Source of the DNA: Acinetobacter venetianus RAG-1 = CIP 110063
GTDB taxonomy: Bacteria > Pseudomonadota > Gammaproteobacteria > Pseudomonadales > Moraxellaceae
Direction of reading: 5' to 3'
DNA: 64,000 nt
Assembly: GCF_000368585.1 (NCBI RefSeq)
Contig: NZ_KB849556.1
Location: 1-64,000, forward strand
Both the position numbers and the translations under genes were made by a program. This document shows positions 1 to 6,942 of the stretch, piece after piece (within the stretch, counting starts at the first letter, position 1; each line of letters opens with the position of its first letter). The notes under the pieces are model-generated. The model was not told the DNA's origin. It saw only the letters and a list, made by a program, of their open reading frames with translations, and searched no databases.

Positions 1-37
1 AAACACCCCCATTCGTATGAGTGGGGGTGTTTTTTAT
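1..37 (+). terminator. Rho-independent terminator of an upstream gene
   Basis: An 11-bp perfect stem (positions 1-11 with 22-32, AAACACCCCCA paired with its complement) is followed by a T-run at 30-36. It must end a gene lying left of the window. It sits only a few bases before the first ATG codons of the GNAT reading frame, leaving no room for a promoter between them. Confidence 0.85.
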
Positions 38-97
38 TGCATGATGGAAAGTAGTTGAATTAAATACAATATCGTTGGAAAAATTGCGAAATGGCAC

Positions 98-145
98 TAT
101 CACCTCTTCGGTCATCTCTCTTTAGAGATGACCGAAGAGGTGATA
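98..145. repeat. Perfect 22-bp inverted repeat with 4-nt loop
   Basis: Positions 98-119 are the exact reverse complement of 124-145, separated by CTTT. There is no T-run after it, so it is not a standard terminator. It lies inside the GNAT reading frame and covers the ATG at 128, so in RNA that start codon would be buried in a very stable hairpin. Confidence 0.9.
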
Positions 146-523
146 TACCAAAAGGTGTTGGAAAAAGCAGCTCATTGGGATGTTATTCCTTTAGCAATCG
201 TAGTCCACCATGAAAAAGAGTTGATTGGTGTCTTAGAGCTTAAGCGACATGAGAATAAAAATTACCCAGAATATGAATATTGGATTGGAGGTGTATTTGT
301 TGATCCTGTATGGAGAGGACAAGGGATCGCAGGCAAAATGATTGCAATGGCAAAAGAAAAAGCCAAGCAATTAGGTATCACTACGCTCTATTTACAATGT
401 GAAAGTCACAATATCGATTTATATCAAAGACATGGTTTTAAAATAATTCATCAAGCTTCCTACCATAACATTGAAACGACTATTATGCAGTTTGACGTTT
501 TATTGAATCATAAAACAACATAA
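128..523 (+). CDS. GNAT family N-acetyltransferase, N-terminus interrupted
   Basis: This encodes a GNAT acetyltransferase core that would use acetyl-CoA on an unknown substrate. The acetyl-CoA loop is visible as V-D-P-x-W-R-G-Q-G-I-A at about residues 58-68 (Q/RxxGxG/A type), followed by the usual helix and the Y-Q-R-H-G-F motif near the end. The 131-aa product from ATG 128 is short for the family (usually about 150 aa or more). The frame is open upstream to position 59 and encodes residues typical of such proteins (I-A-K-W-H-Y-H-L-F-G-H-L). Two in-frame ATGs at 41 and 44 are cut off from it by a TGA at 56-58. No Shine-Dalgarno sequence precedes 128, and no promoter separates the gene from the terminator at 1-37. 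I infer a recently disabled gene, or one translated from a poor internal start. Confidence 0.6.
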   Translation: MTEEVIYQKVLEKAAHWDVIPLAIVVHHEKELIGVLELKRHENKNYPEYEYWIGGVFVDPVWRGQGIAGKMIAMAKEKAKQLGITTLYLQCESHNIDLYQRHGFKIIHQASYHNIETTIMQFDVLLNHKTT

Positions 524-605
524 ATAAAATAGAAGTAGTTCTATGAAAACATGTAAGTTTGAATTTTAAATTCATAAATATTTTAGAAAATATAAGGAAA
601 ACTTA

Positions 606-2222
606 GTGCTGAGTGTGATTGTTCAATTGATGGGCGGCATTGGATTATTTCTTTTAGGTATGTCTTTGATGACTGATAGCTTAAAAGCGATTGCAGGTGA
701 AGCATTAAGACAATGGCTGGTTCGATTTACCAACTCCCCAATAAAAGCTGTTCTATCAGGTATTGGCTTAACCGTAGTTGTACAATCTTCAACAGCAACA
801 ACTTTAGCAACAATTGGTTTTGTGAGTGCAGGCGTATTAAGTTTCAGTCATGCAATCGGTGTGATTATCGGAGCAAATATTGGAACAACGAGTACTGGCT
901 GGATGGTAGCATTGTTAGGCCTGAAATTTTCTATAGCAAGTTTTGCCTTACCATTGATGGGGGTGGGCGCTTTATTAAAACTATTAGGTAAAGAGAAAAT
1001 CGCATTTATTGGCTTAACTTTAGCAGGCTTCGGTTTACTGTTTTTTGGCATTCAAATATTACAAGATGCCATGAGTGGTGTTGCTGAATTGATTGATTTG
1101 TCTCGTTGGGCTGAACCAACATTCATGATGAAATTGATTTTAGTTGCTATCGGTATTCTCATGACGATTTTGCTTCAATCATCAAGTGCAGCGATTACAA
1201 CCACATTAGCAGCATTATCGACTCAAACAATTAATTTAGAACAAACTTTAGCATTGGTGATTGGTCAAAATGTAGGAACGGTTGCCACAGCAATTTTAGC
1301 TGCGATTGGCGCGACTACAAGTGCTAAGCGTACAGCCGCAGTACATGTTATCTTTAATGTAGTAACAGCCGTTTTTGCATTTTTACTATTGTCTCCTGCA
1401 TTTATGTGGGCTTATCAGCATTTTCAATTGATTCACCAGCTTGATTCTGTGTTATTAGTTGCTGCATTTCATACGGCATTTAGTTTATTAGGTGCATGTA
1501 TTTTTATGCCACTTTTACCTAAGTTTGAACAACTTATTATTAGACTGCTTCCAGAGCAAGAACCAACGACAACACGTTATTTGGATGAGTCACTTTATAG
1601 TGTTCCTGCATTGGCGATTGCAGCAGCAGAGCGTGCGTTGTTGAAGTCGATTGCTGATATGTATAAGGTTTTGACTCGAAGTATTCGAGGAGAGATTATT
1701 GCTTCATTGGTTAATACAGATGAATATGATCGGACTCTTGCAAAAGTTGAACATTATTTAGAAGAAATGTCTGTTCCTCAATCAAGCAGCGACCAGCATC
1801 GATTTATTATCTTATTGAGGTTAGTAGTATATGTCCGAGTTCTCAAAAATGATCTAGCTGAGGTTGCAAATATTGAATCAATTCAGAAGCAAGATTCCAT
1901 CTATGACTTAGCACAGCGTTTTGCCACGATTCTTGAGCAAAATATTCATTATTTATTGCAAGAACCTTTTGTAAATTTACCGAAAGGGCTAGTGAATGAT
2001 CTCACCGCCATCGCTGAAGAAATGAAAGATAAACAGGAATTCGTGAGGCAGAAGCTTATAGAGGATTCTTCTCAAAAAAATGTATCTGCAACATATACAC
2101 TAGAGCTTTTGGCTGCACAACGATGGTTAGAGCATTTGGTGGTTCACTGTAGCCGTGTTGCAATCTTATTGGGTGATACAGAGCAAGAGTTGGTGGATGA
2201 AGAGCTAAGTTTAGTGGAATAA
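606..2222 (+). CDS. Na/Pi cotransporter family protein (NptA/YjbB type)
   Basis: This is a 538-aa inner-membrane protein of the Na+/phosphate symporter family (PF02690). The two inverted membrane repeats carry the signature motifs Q-S-S-T-A-T-T (60-66) with G-A-N-I-G-T-T (89-95), and Q-S-S-S-A-A-I-T-T (191-199) with G-Q-N-V-G-T (220-225). The part from about residue 330 to 520 is soluble, helical and PhoU-like, as in bacterial members. The predicted role is phosphate import or export coupled to Na+; direction cannot be read from sequence. The start is GTG at 606 with AAGGA at 594-598. I see no convincing PhoB repeats upstream, unlike two other genes in this window. Confidence 0.88.
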   Translation: MLSVIVQLMGGIGLFLLGMSLMTDSLKAIAGEALRQWLVRFTNSPIKAVLSGIGLTVVVQSSTATTLATIGFVSAGVLSFSHAIGVIIGANIGTTSTGWMVALLGLKFSIASFALPLMGVGALLKLLGKEKIAFIGLTLAGFGLLFFGIQILQDAMSGVAELIDLSRWAEPTFMMKLILVAIGILMTILLQSSSAAITTTLAALSTQTINLEQTLALVIGQNVGTVATAILAAIGATTSAKRTAAVHVIFNVVTAVFAFLLLSPAFMWAYQHFQLIHQLDSVLLVAAFHTAFSLLGACIFMPLLPKFEQLIIRLLPEQEPTTTRYLDESLYSVPALAIAAAERALLKSIADMYKVLTRSIRGEIIASLVNTDEYDRTLAKVEHYLEEMSVPQSSSDQHRFIILLRLVVYVRVLKNDLAEVANIESIQKQDSIYDLAQRFATILEQNIHYLLQEPFVNLPKGLVNDLTAIAEEMKDKQEFVRQKLIEDSSQKNVSATYTLELLAAQRWLEHLVVHCSRVAILLGDTEQELVDEELSLVE

Positions 2223-2290
2223 ATTTTAGTTTGAGATACGATTAATGATGATATTATGATTCTAAATATCTACTTTAAAATCATAATAAT

Positions 2291-2686
2291 ATGAGAAGAA
2301 AACTCTACTTGGATTATGTGCTCTATGCATTAATAAGCTGTTGCTTCGTGGTTGGATATACCTATATTCGTGGCGAATCTTTCCAATGGTTGTACTTAGT
2401 AATATCTTTCATTTTTGGTATTCTTTTCATGACTTTTGTGATTGTAAGATTGCCAATTTTTAATCAGCATTATGCGCAAAGTGCTTATCCACGCAATCTG
2501 ATTATTCCTACAAAACCTATGAATAGGGCAAATCAGCGAGCAGCACCAGTGATGTCAAGTTTATTAACAGGTATCGTCTTAGGTGTGACCTTTTATAGCT
2601 TTGGGGTTGAACAGTTTAAAGTTGAATGCTTTGTCGGAGCTATTGCTTCTGGTGTAATGAGTTTTTATTTTGAACCCAAAGTATAA
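2291..2686 (+). CDS. Small membrane protein of unknown function
   Basis: I do not recognise a family. The 131-aa product has hydrophobic segments near residues 8-24, 33-53, 87-104 and 111-125, so probably four membrane spans with a basic middle loop (P-R-N-L-I-I-P-T-K-P-M-N-R). It follows the Na/Pi transporter gene by 68 bp on the same strand and may be read through from it. The Shine-Dalgarno sequence is weak. The composition matches the neighbours and nothing suggests transfer. Confidence 0.6.
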   Translation: MRRKLYLDYVLYALISCCFVVGYTYIRGESFQWLYLVISFIFGILFMTFVIVRLPIFNQHYAQSAYPRNLIIPTKPMNRANQRAAPVMSSLLTGIVLGVTFYSFGVEQFKVECFVGAIASGVMSFYFEPKV

Positions 2687-2756
2687 TTCGCCTAAACATC
2701 TAGTTTTTTCATAAAAGATAAAGTTTTCTACTTTTCTCCTCAGCTGACACGCCTAT

Positions 2757-2773
2757 AATGATTGAGAATCATT
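2757..2773 (+). promoter_or_regulatory. Fur-box-like palindrome at the cysK promoter
   Basis: AATGATT and AATCATT form a perfect 7-bp inverted repeat around GAG. The right part, GAGAATCATT, is the half typical of Fur boxes. It overlaps a TATAAT hexamer at 2754-2759, so a repressor here would block the presumed cysK promoter. This is inference from motif shape only. Confidence 0.45.
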
Positions 2774-2795
2774 CCAAATCTAATAAGGAAATAAC

Positions 2796-3797
2796 ATGTC
2801 TACCGATCAACAATTTCCAACACCTGCCAACTTAGGGATCGCAGTTTATTCAAATAATGCGGAAGCGATTGGTAATACACCTTTAGTTCGCATCAATCGT
2901 CTCATTAAAACTGGCGCAACTGTATTGGCAAAAGTTGAAAGCCGTAACCCTGCATTCTCAGTGAAATGCCGTATTGGTGCAGCGTTGATTGCGGATGCTG
3001 AAAAACGTGGCGTACTGAAAGCAGGGATGCATATTGTTGAGCCAACTAGTGGTAATACAGGGATTGCCTTGGCATTCGTTGCTGCTGCAAAAGGTTATCC
3101 AATTACCTTAACTATGCCTGCAAGTATGAGTCTAGAGCGTAGAAAAGTATTAAAAGCTCTAGGTGCAAATCTTGTACTGACTGAGCCTGCTAAAGGCATG
3201 AAAGGTGCAGTAGATGAAGCAGTTCGTTTAGCGACTGAGAACCCAGAACTTTATTTCCTACCACAACAATTTGAAAACCCAGCCAACCCTCAAATTCATG
3301 TCGATACGACTGGTCCTGAAATCTGGCAAGCAACCAATGGACAAGTTGATATTCTTGTCGCTGGTGTTGGTACTGGTGGTACGATTACAGGTATTTCACG
3401 CTATTTTGAGCAAGTTCAGAATAAGCCAATTTATTCTGTTGCCGTTGAACCTGCTGAGTCTCCAATCATTACACAAACAAAAAATGGTGAAAGCATTACA
3501 CCTGCACCGCACAAGATTCAAGGGATCGGAGCAAACTTCATTCCTAAGAACTTAGATTTAGATTTGGTCGATGAAGTTGTACCTGTAAACAGTGCTGATG
3601 CGATTGAATGGGCACGAAAATGTGCTACTCAAGAAGGCATCTTGGTCGGTATTTCTAGTGGTGCAGCTTTGGCCGCAGCCGCTCAGATTGCAGAGCATCC
3701 TGAAAATGCAGGCAAAACTATTGTTGTGATCCTCCCAGATAGTGGCGAGCGTTATCTATCCTCAGTACTTTTTGAAGGTTTATTTGACGAAGCTTAA
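2796..3797 (+). CDS. cysK: Cysteine synthase A (O-acetylserine sulfhydrylase)
   Basis: This PLP enzyme makes L-cysteine from O-acetylserine and sulfide, the last step of sulfate assimilation, in the cytoplasm. The PLP lysine is K57 in N-P-A-F-S-V-K. The substrate loop T-S-G-N-T-G is at 84-89, and the phosphate-binding glycine loop [10 protein letters not shown] is near 190. Its 333 aa is normal for CysK, slightly longer at the N-terminus than the E. coli enzyme. The start at 2796 has AAGGAA upstream. It stands alone, with a possible Fur-type operator just upstream and a bidirectional terminator downstream. Confidence 0.95.
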   Translation: MSTDQQFPTPANLGIAVYSNNAEAIGNTPLVRINRLIKTGATVLAKVESRNPAFSVKCRIGAALIADAEKRGVLKAGMHIVEPTSGNTGIALAFVAAAKGYPITLTMPASMSLERRKVLKALGANLVLTEPAKGMKGAVDEAVRLATENPELYFLPQQFENPANPQIHVDTTGPEIWQATNGQVDILVAGVGTGGTITGISRYFEQVQNKPIYSVAVEPAESPIITQTKNGESITPAPHKIQGIGANFIPKNLDLDLVDEVVPVNSADAIEWARKCATQEGILVGISSGAALAAAAQIAEHPENAGKTIVVILPDSGERYLSSVLFEGLFDEA

Positions 3798-3813
3798 TTC
3801 ATTGAATTACTGG

Positions 3814-3842
3814 AAAAACCATGCTTTCAAGCATGGTTTTTT
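3814..3842. terminator. Bidirectional terminator between cysK and the first transglycosylase gene
   Basis: The stem 3815-3826 pairs with 3829-3840 (AAAACCATGCTT and its complement), with A- and T-rich flanks on both sides. It serves cysK from the left and the minus-strand gene from the right. Confidence 0.85.
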
Positions 3843-3849
3843 ATTGAAG

Positions 3850-4422
3850 TTAGAGTGCTTTCTTTAAGGTTTTTTCATGTCGTTTGACTGAGCGTGCGTA
3901 TTTTTTTGCTTTGTGGCGTGTCCAAAAACTACGTTTATAACCTGTTGGTCCAACATTGTAATAAGCAACGGCTTTTGACCAACTTCCAGCAGACTTATAG
4001 TAACTTGCCAATACATATGCACCACAATTAACATTGACTGTTTCATCGTACAGATTGCCTGGGCAAGATTGACGCCAATGGCTTGGAATAATTTGAGTTA
4101 AACCTACAGCACCCGTTGGTGAGCGTGCGGAACTGTTATAGTTTGACTCTTGGCGAATTAGTGCTGCGAGTAGCGTGGGTGATACATCATAACGATCGGC
4201 ACTTTGCACAATAATCGGCGAGATACGATTTGCAGTATTGGGTGATACAGAATAAGCAGTTTGTAATCCTGAAGATAATTGAGTAGAGCGATGGGTAAAT
4301 GATCCACTAAGACTGCTACATGCACTCATGCTGATGGCAATCACAACAAGACTGATTTTTAAAAACACTGAGCTTAGATTTTTAAAGGTGATATGTTGAT
4401 CAGACGTAGATGTAATTTGCAA
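3850..4422 (-). CDS. Lytic transglycosylase (SLT) lipoprotein, copy 1
   Basis: This is a putative muramidase-type lytic transglycosylase that cleaves peptidoglycan glycan strands. It carries a lipoprotein signal with lipobox M-S-A-C (C35), so it is probably attached to an envelope membrane. The SLT domain covers about residues 70-180. The catalytic Glu is E92 in I-R-Q-E-S, followed by G-A-V-G-L-T-Q-I-I-P and the Y-Y-N-V-G-P segment. Its 190 aa makes it a minimal member. The start is uncertain: TTG at 4422 keeps an N-terminal extension also present in copy 2, while an internal GTG at residue 19 would give a classic short signal peptide. It is a tandem paralogue of the gene at 4713-5276, roughly 60 % identical over the domain by eye. 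Its 5' side follows the terminator of the sRNA at 4525. Confidence 0.85.
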   Translation of the reverse strand: MQITSTSDQHITFKNLSSVFLKISLVVIAISMSACSSLSGSFTHRSTQLSSGLQTAYSVSPNTANRISPIIVQSADRYDVSPTLLAALIRQESNYNSSARSPTGAVGLTQIIPSHWRQSCPGNLYDETVNVNCGAYVLASYYKSAGSWSKAVAYYNVGPTGYKRSFWTRHKAKKYARSVKRHEKTLKKAL

Positions 4423-4524
4423 AATATTGAACCGTCAAATGAAGCTCTATGGATGGTATTAATTCAATTTGAATGAGTCAAGGCTGTTATTTTATCATGT
4501 TGATAAACTTAAAATTCAGTTTGT

Positions 4525-4651
4525 AAAAAAGCCCCGACATCCTGTCGAGGCTTTTTCATATTTGGTTTCTTGCCGTTAACTCCTGTCAACGACCACGTCC
4601 TGTGCTTCTTGTTGTTCTGAATGAGACTTCCTATCTCTTTATGACTCTCAT
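4525..4651 (-). ncRNA. Candidate Rsm/Csr-type regulatory sRNA, copy 1
   Basis: This is an untranslated element of about 127 nt. Reading 5' to 3' on the minus strand there are four hairpins with GGA in the loop. Hairpin 1 (4637-4623) is a GAGA/TCTC stem with loop TAGGAAG. Hairpin 2 (4604-4594) is a CAC/GTG stem with loop AGGAC. Hairpin 3 (4593-4572) is a 9-bp stem with loop AGGA. The last (4551-4531) is the terminator, whose loop is GGA within ACAGGATGT and which is followed by a T-run (A-run 4530-4525 on the plus strand). GGA in hairpin loops is the binding signal for CsrA/RsmA, and this size and layout match RsmX/Y/Z. The second copy at 5402 is about 93 % identical. No open reading frame was found. 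The start is inferred from a TTGGCG-17-TATAGT promoter. Confidence 0.65.
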
Positions 4652-4657
4652 CATAGA

Positions 4658-4717
4658 ACTATATACTTTAGTCGTATATTCGCCAATCACTGCAACCTGT
4701 GTACGTTTAAACTTACA
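4658..4717 (-). promoter_or_regulatory. Promoter and GacA-type upstream element of sRNA copy 1
   Basis: On the minus strand, TGTAAG-N6-CGTACA (4717-4700) matches the GacA upstream activating sequence TGTAAG-N6-CTTACA with one mismatch. It is followed 13 nt later by TTGGCG (4686-4681), a 17-nt spacer and TATAGT (4663-4658). The element is centred about 57 bp before the inferred start. The stop codon of the copy-2 transglycosylase gene lies inside it. GacA itself is encoded at 58821-59456. Confidence 0.6.
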
Positions 4718-5276
4718 GGGCTTCTTTTAAAGCTTGTTCATGGCGTTTTACTGAGCTGGCATATTTATGTGCCTGTTGCCGCATATAGAGGCTTCTTTTA
4801 TAGCCTGTTGGTCCTACATTGTAGTAACCCAGTGCTTTGCTCCAATCACCTGTAGATTCATAGTAACGAGAGAGAATATATGCACCGCAATTAATATTGA
4901 TTTGCTCATCATAAAGATTACCCGGGCAGGTCTGTTGCCAAAACTTAGGGCGAACTTGAGTTAAACCAACCGCATCTGCGGATGATTTTGCGTTGCTTAT
5001 ATAGCTTGACTCTTGGCGGATGAGGGCTGCGAGTAAATGTGGTGAGATGTTATAGCGATCAGCAGTTTGTAAAATAATGGGTGCAACACGATTTGCAGTG
5101 GTGGGATGAACCGAATAAGCGTTTTGAATGCCCGTAGAAAACTGCTGAGAATGGTTGACTGTTGGTGCTTTAGTGGTGCTACAGGCAACGGTTAAATATG
5201 AGCTTAGGAAAAGGATACACAACTTAAGAAACGTATTTTGGAATCGAGAAAAAGAGAACTTGTTGTAAGTTATCAT
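4713..5276 (-). CDS. Lytic transglycosylase (SLT) lipoprotein, copy 2
   Basis: This paralogue of the gene at 3850-4422 has the same architecture. Its lipobox is T-V-A-C (C32), and the SLT domain has catalytic E89 in I-R-Q-E-S-S-Y and the conserved G-L-T-Q and Y-Y-N-V-G-P-T-G-Y-K-R segments. Where copy 1 has T-G-A-V-G-L-T-Q, this one has A-D-A-V-G-L-T-Q; the Gly-to-Asp change beside the active site could alter activity. It is 187 aa, ATG start, without a clear Shine-Dalgarno sequence. The TAA stop is part of the GacA-type element of sRNA copy 1. Together with the downstream sRNA it forms one unit of a tandem duplication. The role is probably peptidoglycan turnover; the partner is unknown. Confidence 0.85.
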   Translation of the reverse strand: MITYNKFSFSRFQNTFLKLCILFLSSYLTVACSTTKAPTVNHSQQFSTGIQNAYSVHPTTANRVAPIILQTADRYNISPHLLAALIRQESSYISNAKSSADAVGLTQVRPKFWQQTCPGNLYDEQININCGAYILSRYYESTGDWSKALGYYNVGPTGYKRSLYMRQQAHKYASSVKRHEQALKEAL

Positions 5277-5401
5277 CGTTGAAAAAGTTTAACCATCATA
5301 TAAAAAACAAGCGGATAGTATGGAGGTCAACTTATTGAGTCAATGGTAGCTGTTTAGCTAAATCGTTTGTTTTTATATCTTCAGCTTGATCTAGTACACA
5401 T

Positions 5402-5526
5402 AAAAAAGCCCCGACATCCTGTCGAGGCTTTTTCATATTTGTTTCTTGCCGTCGACTCCTGTCAACGACCACACCCTGTGCATCTTGTTATTCTGAATGA
5501 GACATCCTATCTCTTTATGGTTTTAT
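5402..5526 (-). ncRNA. Candidate Rsm/Csr-type regulatory sRNA, copy 2
   Basis: Over about 119 nt it matches the 4525-4651 element with seven substitutions and one indel. Three of the four loop GGA motifs are kept: 5507-5505, 5459-5457 and the terminator loop at 5419-5417. The second has become GGG. In hairpin 3 the two changed bases keep pairing: the stem GTTGAC/GTTAAC in copy 1 is GTTGAC/GTCGAC here, with the AGGA loop unchanged. The promoter is weaker. TTGACG sits at the -35 position but TTTTCG at the aligned -10, with TACTAT about 9 nt further on, so the 5' end is uncertain (about 5518-5526). Confidence 0.55.
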
Positions 5527-5575
5527 AGTAAGCGAAAAATATTTGGGAGCATATTCGTCAATTGCCACAGCTGAC

Positions 5576-5593
5576 TATACGTTAAAACCTACA
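5576..5593 (-). promoter_or_regulatory. Degenerate GacA-type element of sRNA copy 2
   Basis: TGTAGG-N6-CGTATA is found on the minus strand, with three mismatches to TGTAAG-N6-CTTACA. It lies 14 nt before TTGACG, almost the same spacing as in copy 1 (13 nt). The conserved position supports common descent; the mismatches suggest weaker GacA control. Confidence 0.45.
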
Positions 5594-5611
5594 AAAGATC
5601 TTAAAAAGATT

Positions 5612-5830
5612 CTAACGATCTTTAAGAATAAAATTCACGATTCTTTGAGCAATAGGTGCACAGATCAATACACTTGGAAAAGCAAACATCCAAGCAATAA
5701 TCCATGCTGACATCCACATTGAAAAGAAATGCTCAATAAAACCAACTGCTTTAAGCGTGGTAATTCCTGAAATCAAAAAAGACATCATACAAGACAAAAT
5801 GAATGGAAATAAAAGCCTTGAAGCCTTCAT
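5612..5830 (-). CDS. DUF2798 family small membrane protein
   Basis: This 72-aa protein has two membrane spans (about residues 8-27 and 37-60) and the conserved outline of DUF2798 (PF11391): R-L-L-F-P-F at the start, S-G-I-T-T-L after the first span, and F-P-S-V-L-I-C-A-P-I-A-Q-R near the end. The function is unknown. Its ATG overlaps the stop of the flavodoxin-like gene by one base (TGATG), so translation is probably coupled. It is the last gene of a three-gene operon controlled from the MerR intergenic region. Confidence 0.8.
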   Translation of the reverse strand: MKASRLLFPFILSCMMSFLISGITTLKAVGFIEHFFSMWMSAWIIAWMFAFPSVLICAPIAQRIVNFILKDR

Positions 5831-6399
5831 CAGTTAACCCCTTGATATGCACTTAAGGTCAATGCAATGTTTTGCCCAAATAATTGAGCCGTTTTAATAT
5901 CACCAACATCGAATGCATGAGCTGCACTGGCATGTTCGGCTTGAGCCATTAATCCAGACCATGAACCTAATCGATTGACTGCCTCAGTATAGGCAACGCC
6001 ATGATGTTGGCTCGGTCGTATTGGATTACCGACCCATATCATACCGTGTTGCATACAAAAGGTGAAAAGTGAAATAAGCGTTGACTGTTTATCTCCTGCA
6101 GGAAGAGATGAGACCGTAAATCCTGCCGATAATTTTCCTCTAAAGCTTTGCTTTTTCCATAAAGGGCCAGTGCGATCCATCAGCTGTTTGAGAGGACTAG
6201 ATACACCTCCAAGATAGGTAGGTGAACCCCAAATTAAAGCGTCATATTGGATAAGTTGCTCAGGCTGATGTATTAATTGTTCGGTTGTAAATAAATCAAT
6301 TTGAATATGATCGACCAGCGCAGCCCCGAGCTGAATTTGCTCGGCGATAAATCGGGTATGACCTTGGTGACTATGATAAATAATTGCGATTGATTTCAT
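5830..6399 (-). CDS. Flavodoxin-fold NAD(P)H:quinone oxidoreductase / FMN reductase
   Basis: This is a 189-aa flavodoxin-fold protein. The FMN phosphate loop is at the N-terminus (Y-H-S-H-Q-G-H-T-R, about residues 8-16). The second flavin loop is W-G-S-P-T-Y-L-G-G-V-S-S-P, and there is a WrbA-like F-T-V-S-S region. The likely role is cytoplasmic FMN-dependent reduction of quinones or similar electrophiles. I chose ATG 6399 because AAGGG precedes it and the protein then begins M-K-S-I-A-I-I-Y like its family; a longer reading frame to 6456 would overlap the gene upstream. It sits between two small membrane-protein genes in a MerR-controlled operon, which suggests a response to a redox-active compound. 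Confidence 0.85.
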   Translation of the reverse strand: MKSIAIIYHSHQGHTRFIAEQIQLGAALVDHIQIDLFTTEQLIHQPEQLIQYDALIWGSPTYLGGVSSPLKQLMDRTGPLWKKQSFRGKLSAGFTVSSLPAGDKQSTLISLFTFCMQHGMIWVGNPIRPSQHHGVAYTEAVNRLGSWSGLMAQAEHASAAHAFDVGDIKTAQLFGQNIALTLSAYQGVN

Positions 6400-6410
6400 G
6401 ATTGAGGCCC

Positions 6411-6902
6411 TTAATTGAATAATTGTAAAAATTTGGCTGCGAGATATAAACCACATCCGAAGATACCGTGGTTGATGAGACTTTTAAGACGGTTGAGCCA
6501 AGGCTCTGGAGTATTTGCAGCTGCTATGCCAGCACCCATAGCAGGTTGCATAATCAAAAAGGGAACTAGCACCGTGATCAGGCCGAAAGCGAAAGCGCTA
6601 TAAAACTCTGGCTGAATGAGCCAAGTTCCCCCTGCGAGAAGAATAAAAATAAAAGCAAATAAGACACCGACACTGTAATGCGTACACCAACCCAATAGAG
6701 ATTCATGTTGAATCTGAGGGCTTTGGTTAATCGGGTGATGTCGAGTTTTCCCTTTAAATATCCAACCGATCCAACGGCCCAATAAGGCGAAATTTAAAGT
6801 CGGAATATTCAGTTGCATTAGGATGAATAACCAAATATCCATGACAATCGTTGCACCAATACCTAAGACGAGTATCTGAAATAATTGCTCGAAAAAGTTC
6901 AT
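6411..6902 (-). CDS. DUF2938 family membrane protein
   Basis: This 163-aa protein with about four or five membrane spans fits DUF2938 (PF11158): G-I-G-A-T-I-V-M-D-I-W in the first span, G-R-W-I-G-W, E-S-L-L-G-W-C-T-H-Y-S-V-G, Q-P-A-M-G-A-G-I-A-A-A-N-T-P, and a final F-G-C-G-L-Y-L-A-A. The function is unknown. It is the first gene of the operon DUF2938-flavodoxin-DUF2798, transcribed away from the MerR gene. A Shine-Dalgarno-like GAGGTG precedes the ATG. Confidence 0.82.
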   Translation of the reverse strand: MNFFEQLFQILVLGIGATIVMDIWLFILMQLNIPTLNFALLGRWIGWIFKGKTRHHPINQSPQIQHESLLGWCTHYSVGVLFAFIFILLAGGTWLIQPEFYSAFAFGLITVLVPFLIMQPAMGAGIAAANTPEPWLNRLKSLINHGIFGCGLYLAAKFLQLFN

Positions 6903-6942
6903 GAATTCACCTCAATTCCATCTCTACAAATGTGATAAATTC

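Noticed and set aside
713..1051. Open frames inside the Na/Pi transporter gene
   Set aside because: Shadows of the real gene in other frames without ribosome sites; the same applies to many such frames across the window.
4525..5526. The two repeats as members of the C4-antisense-like sRNA family that is multicopy in A. baumannii
   Set aside because: I considered this first because that family is dispersed in the genus. The GGA-loop hairpins and the GacA-type upstream element at the same position in both copies fit an Rsm-type RNA better. A covariance search would settle it.
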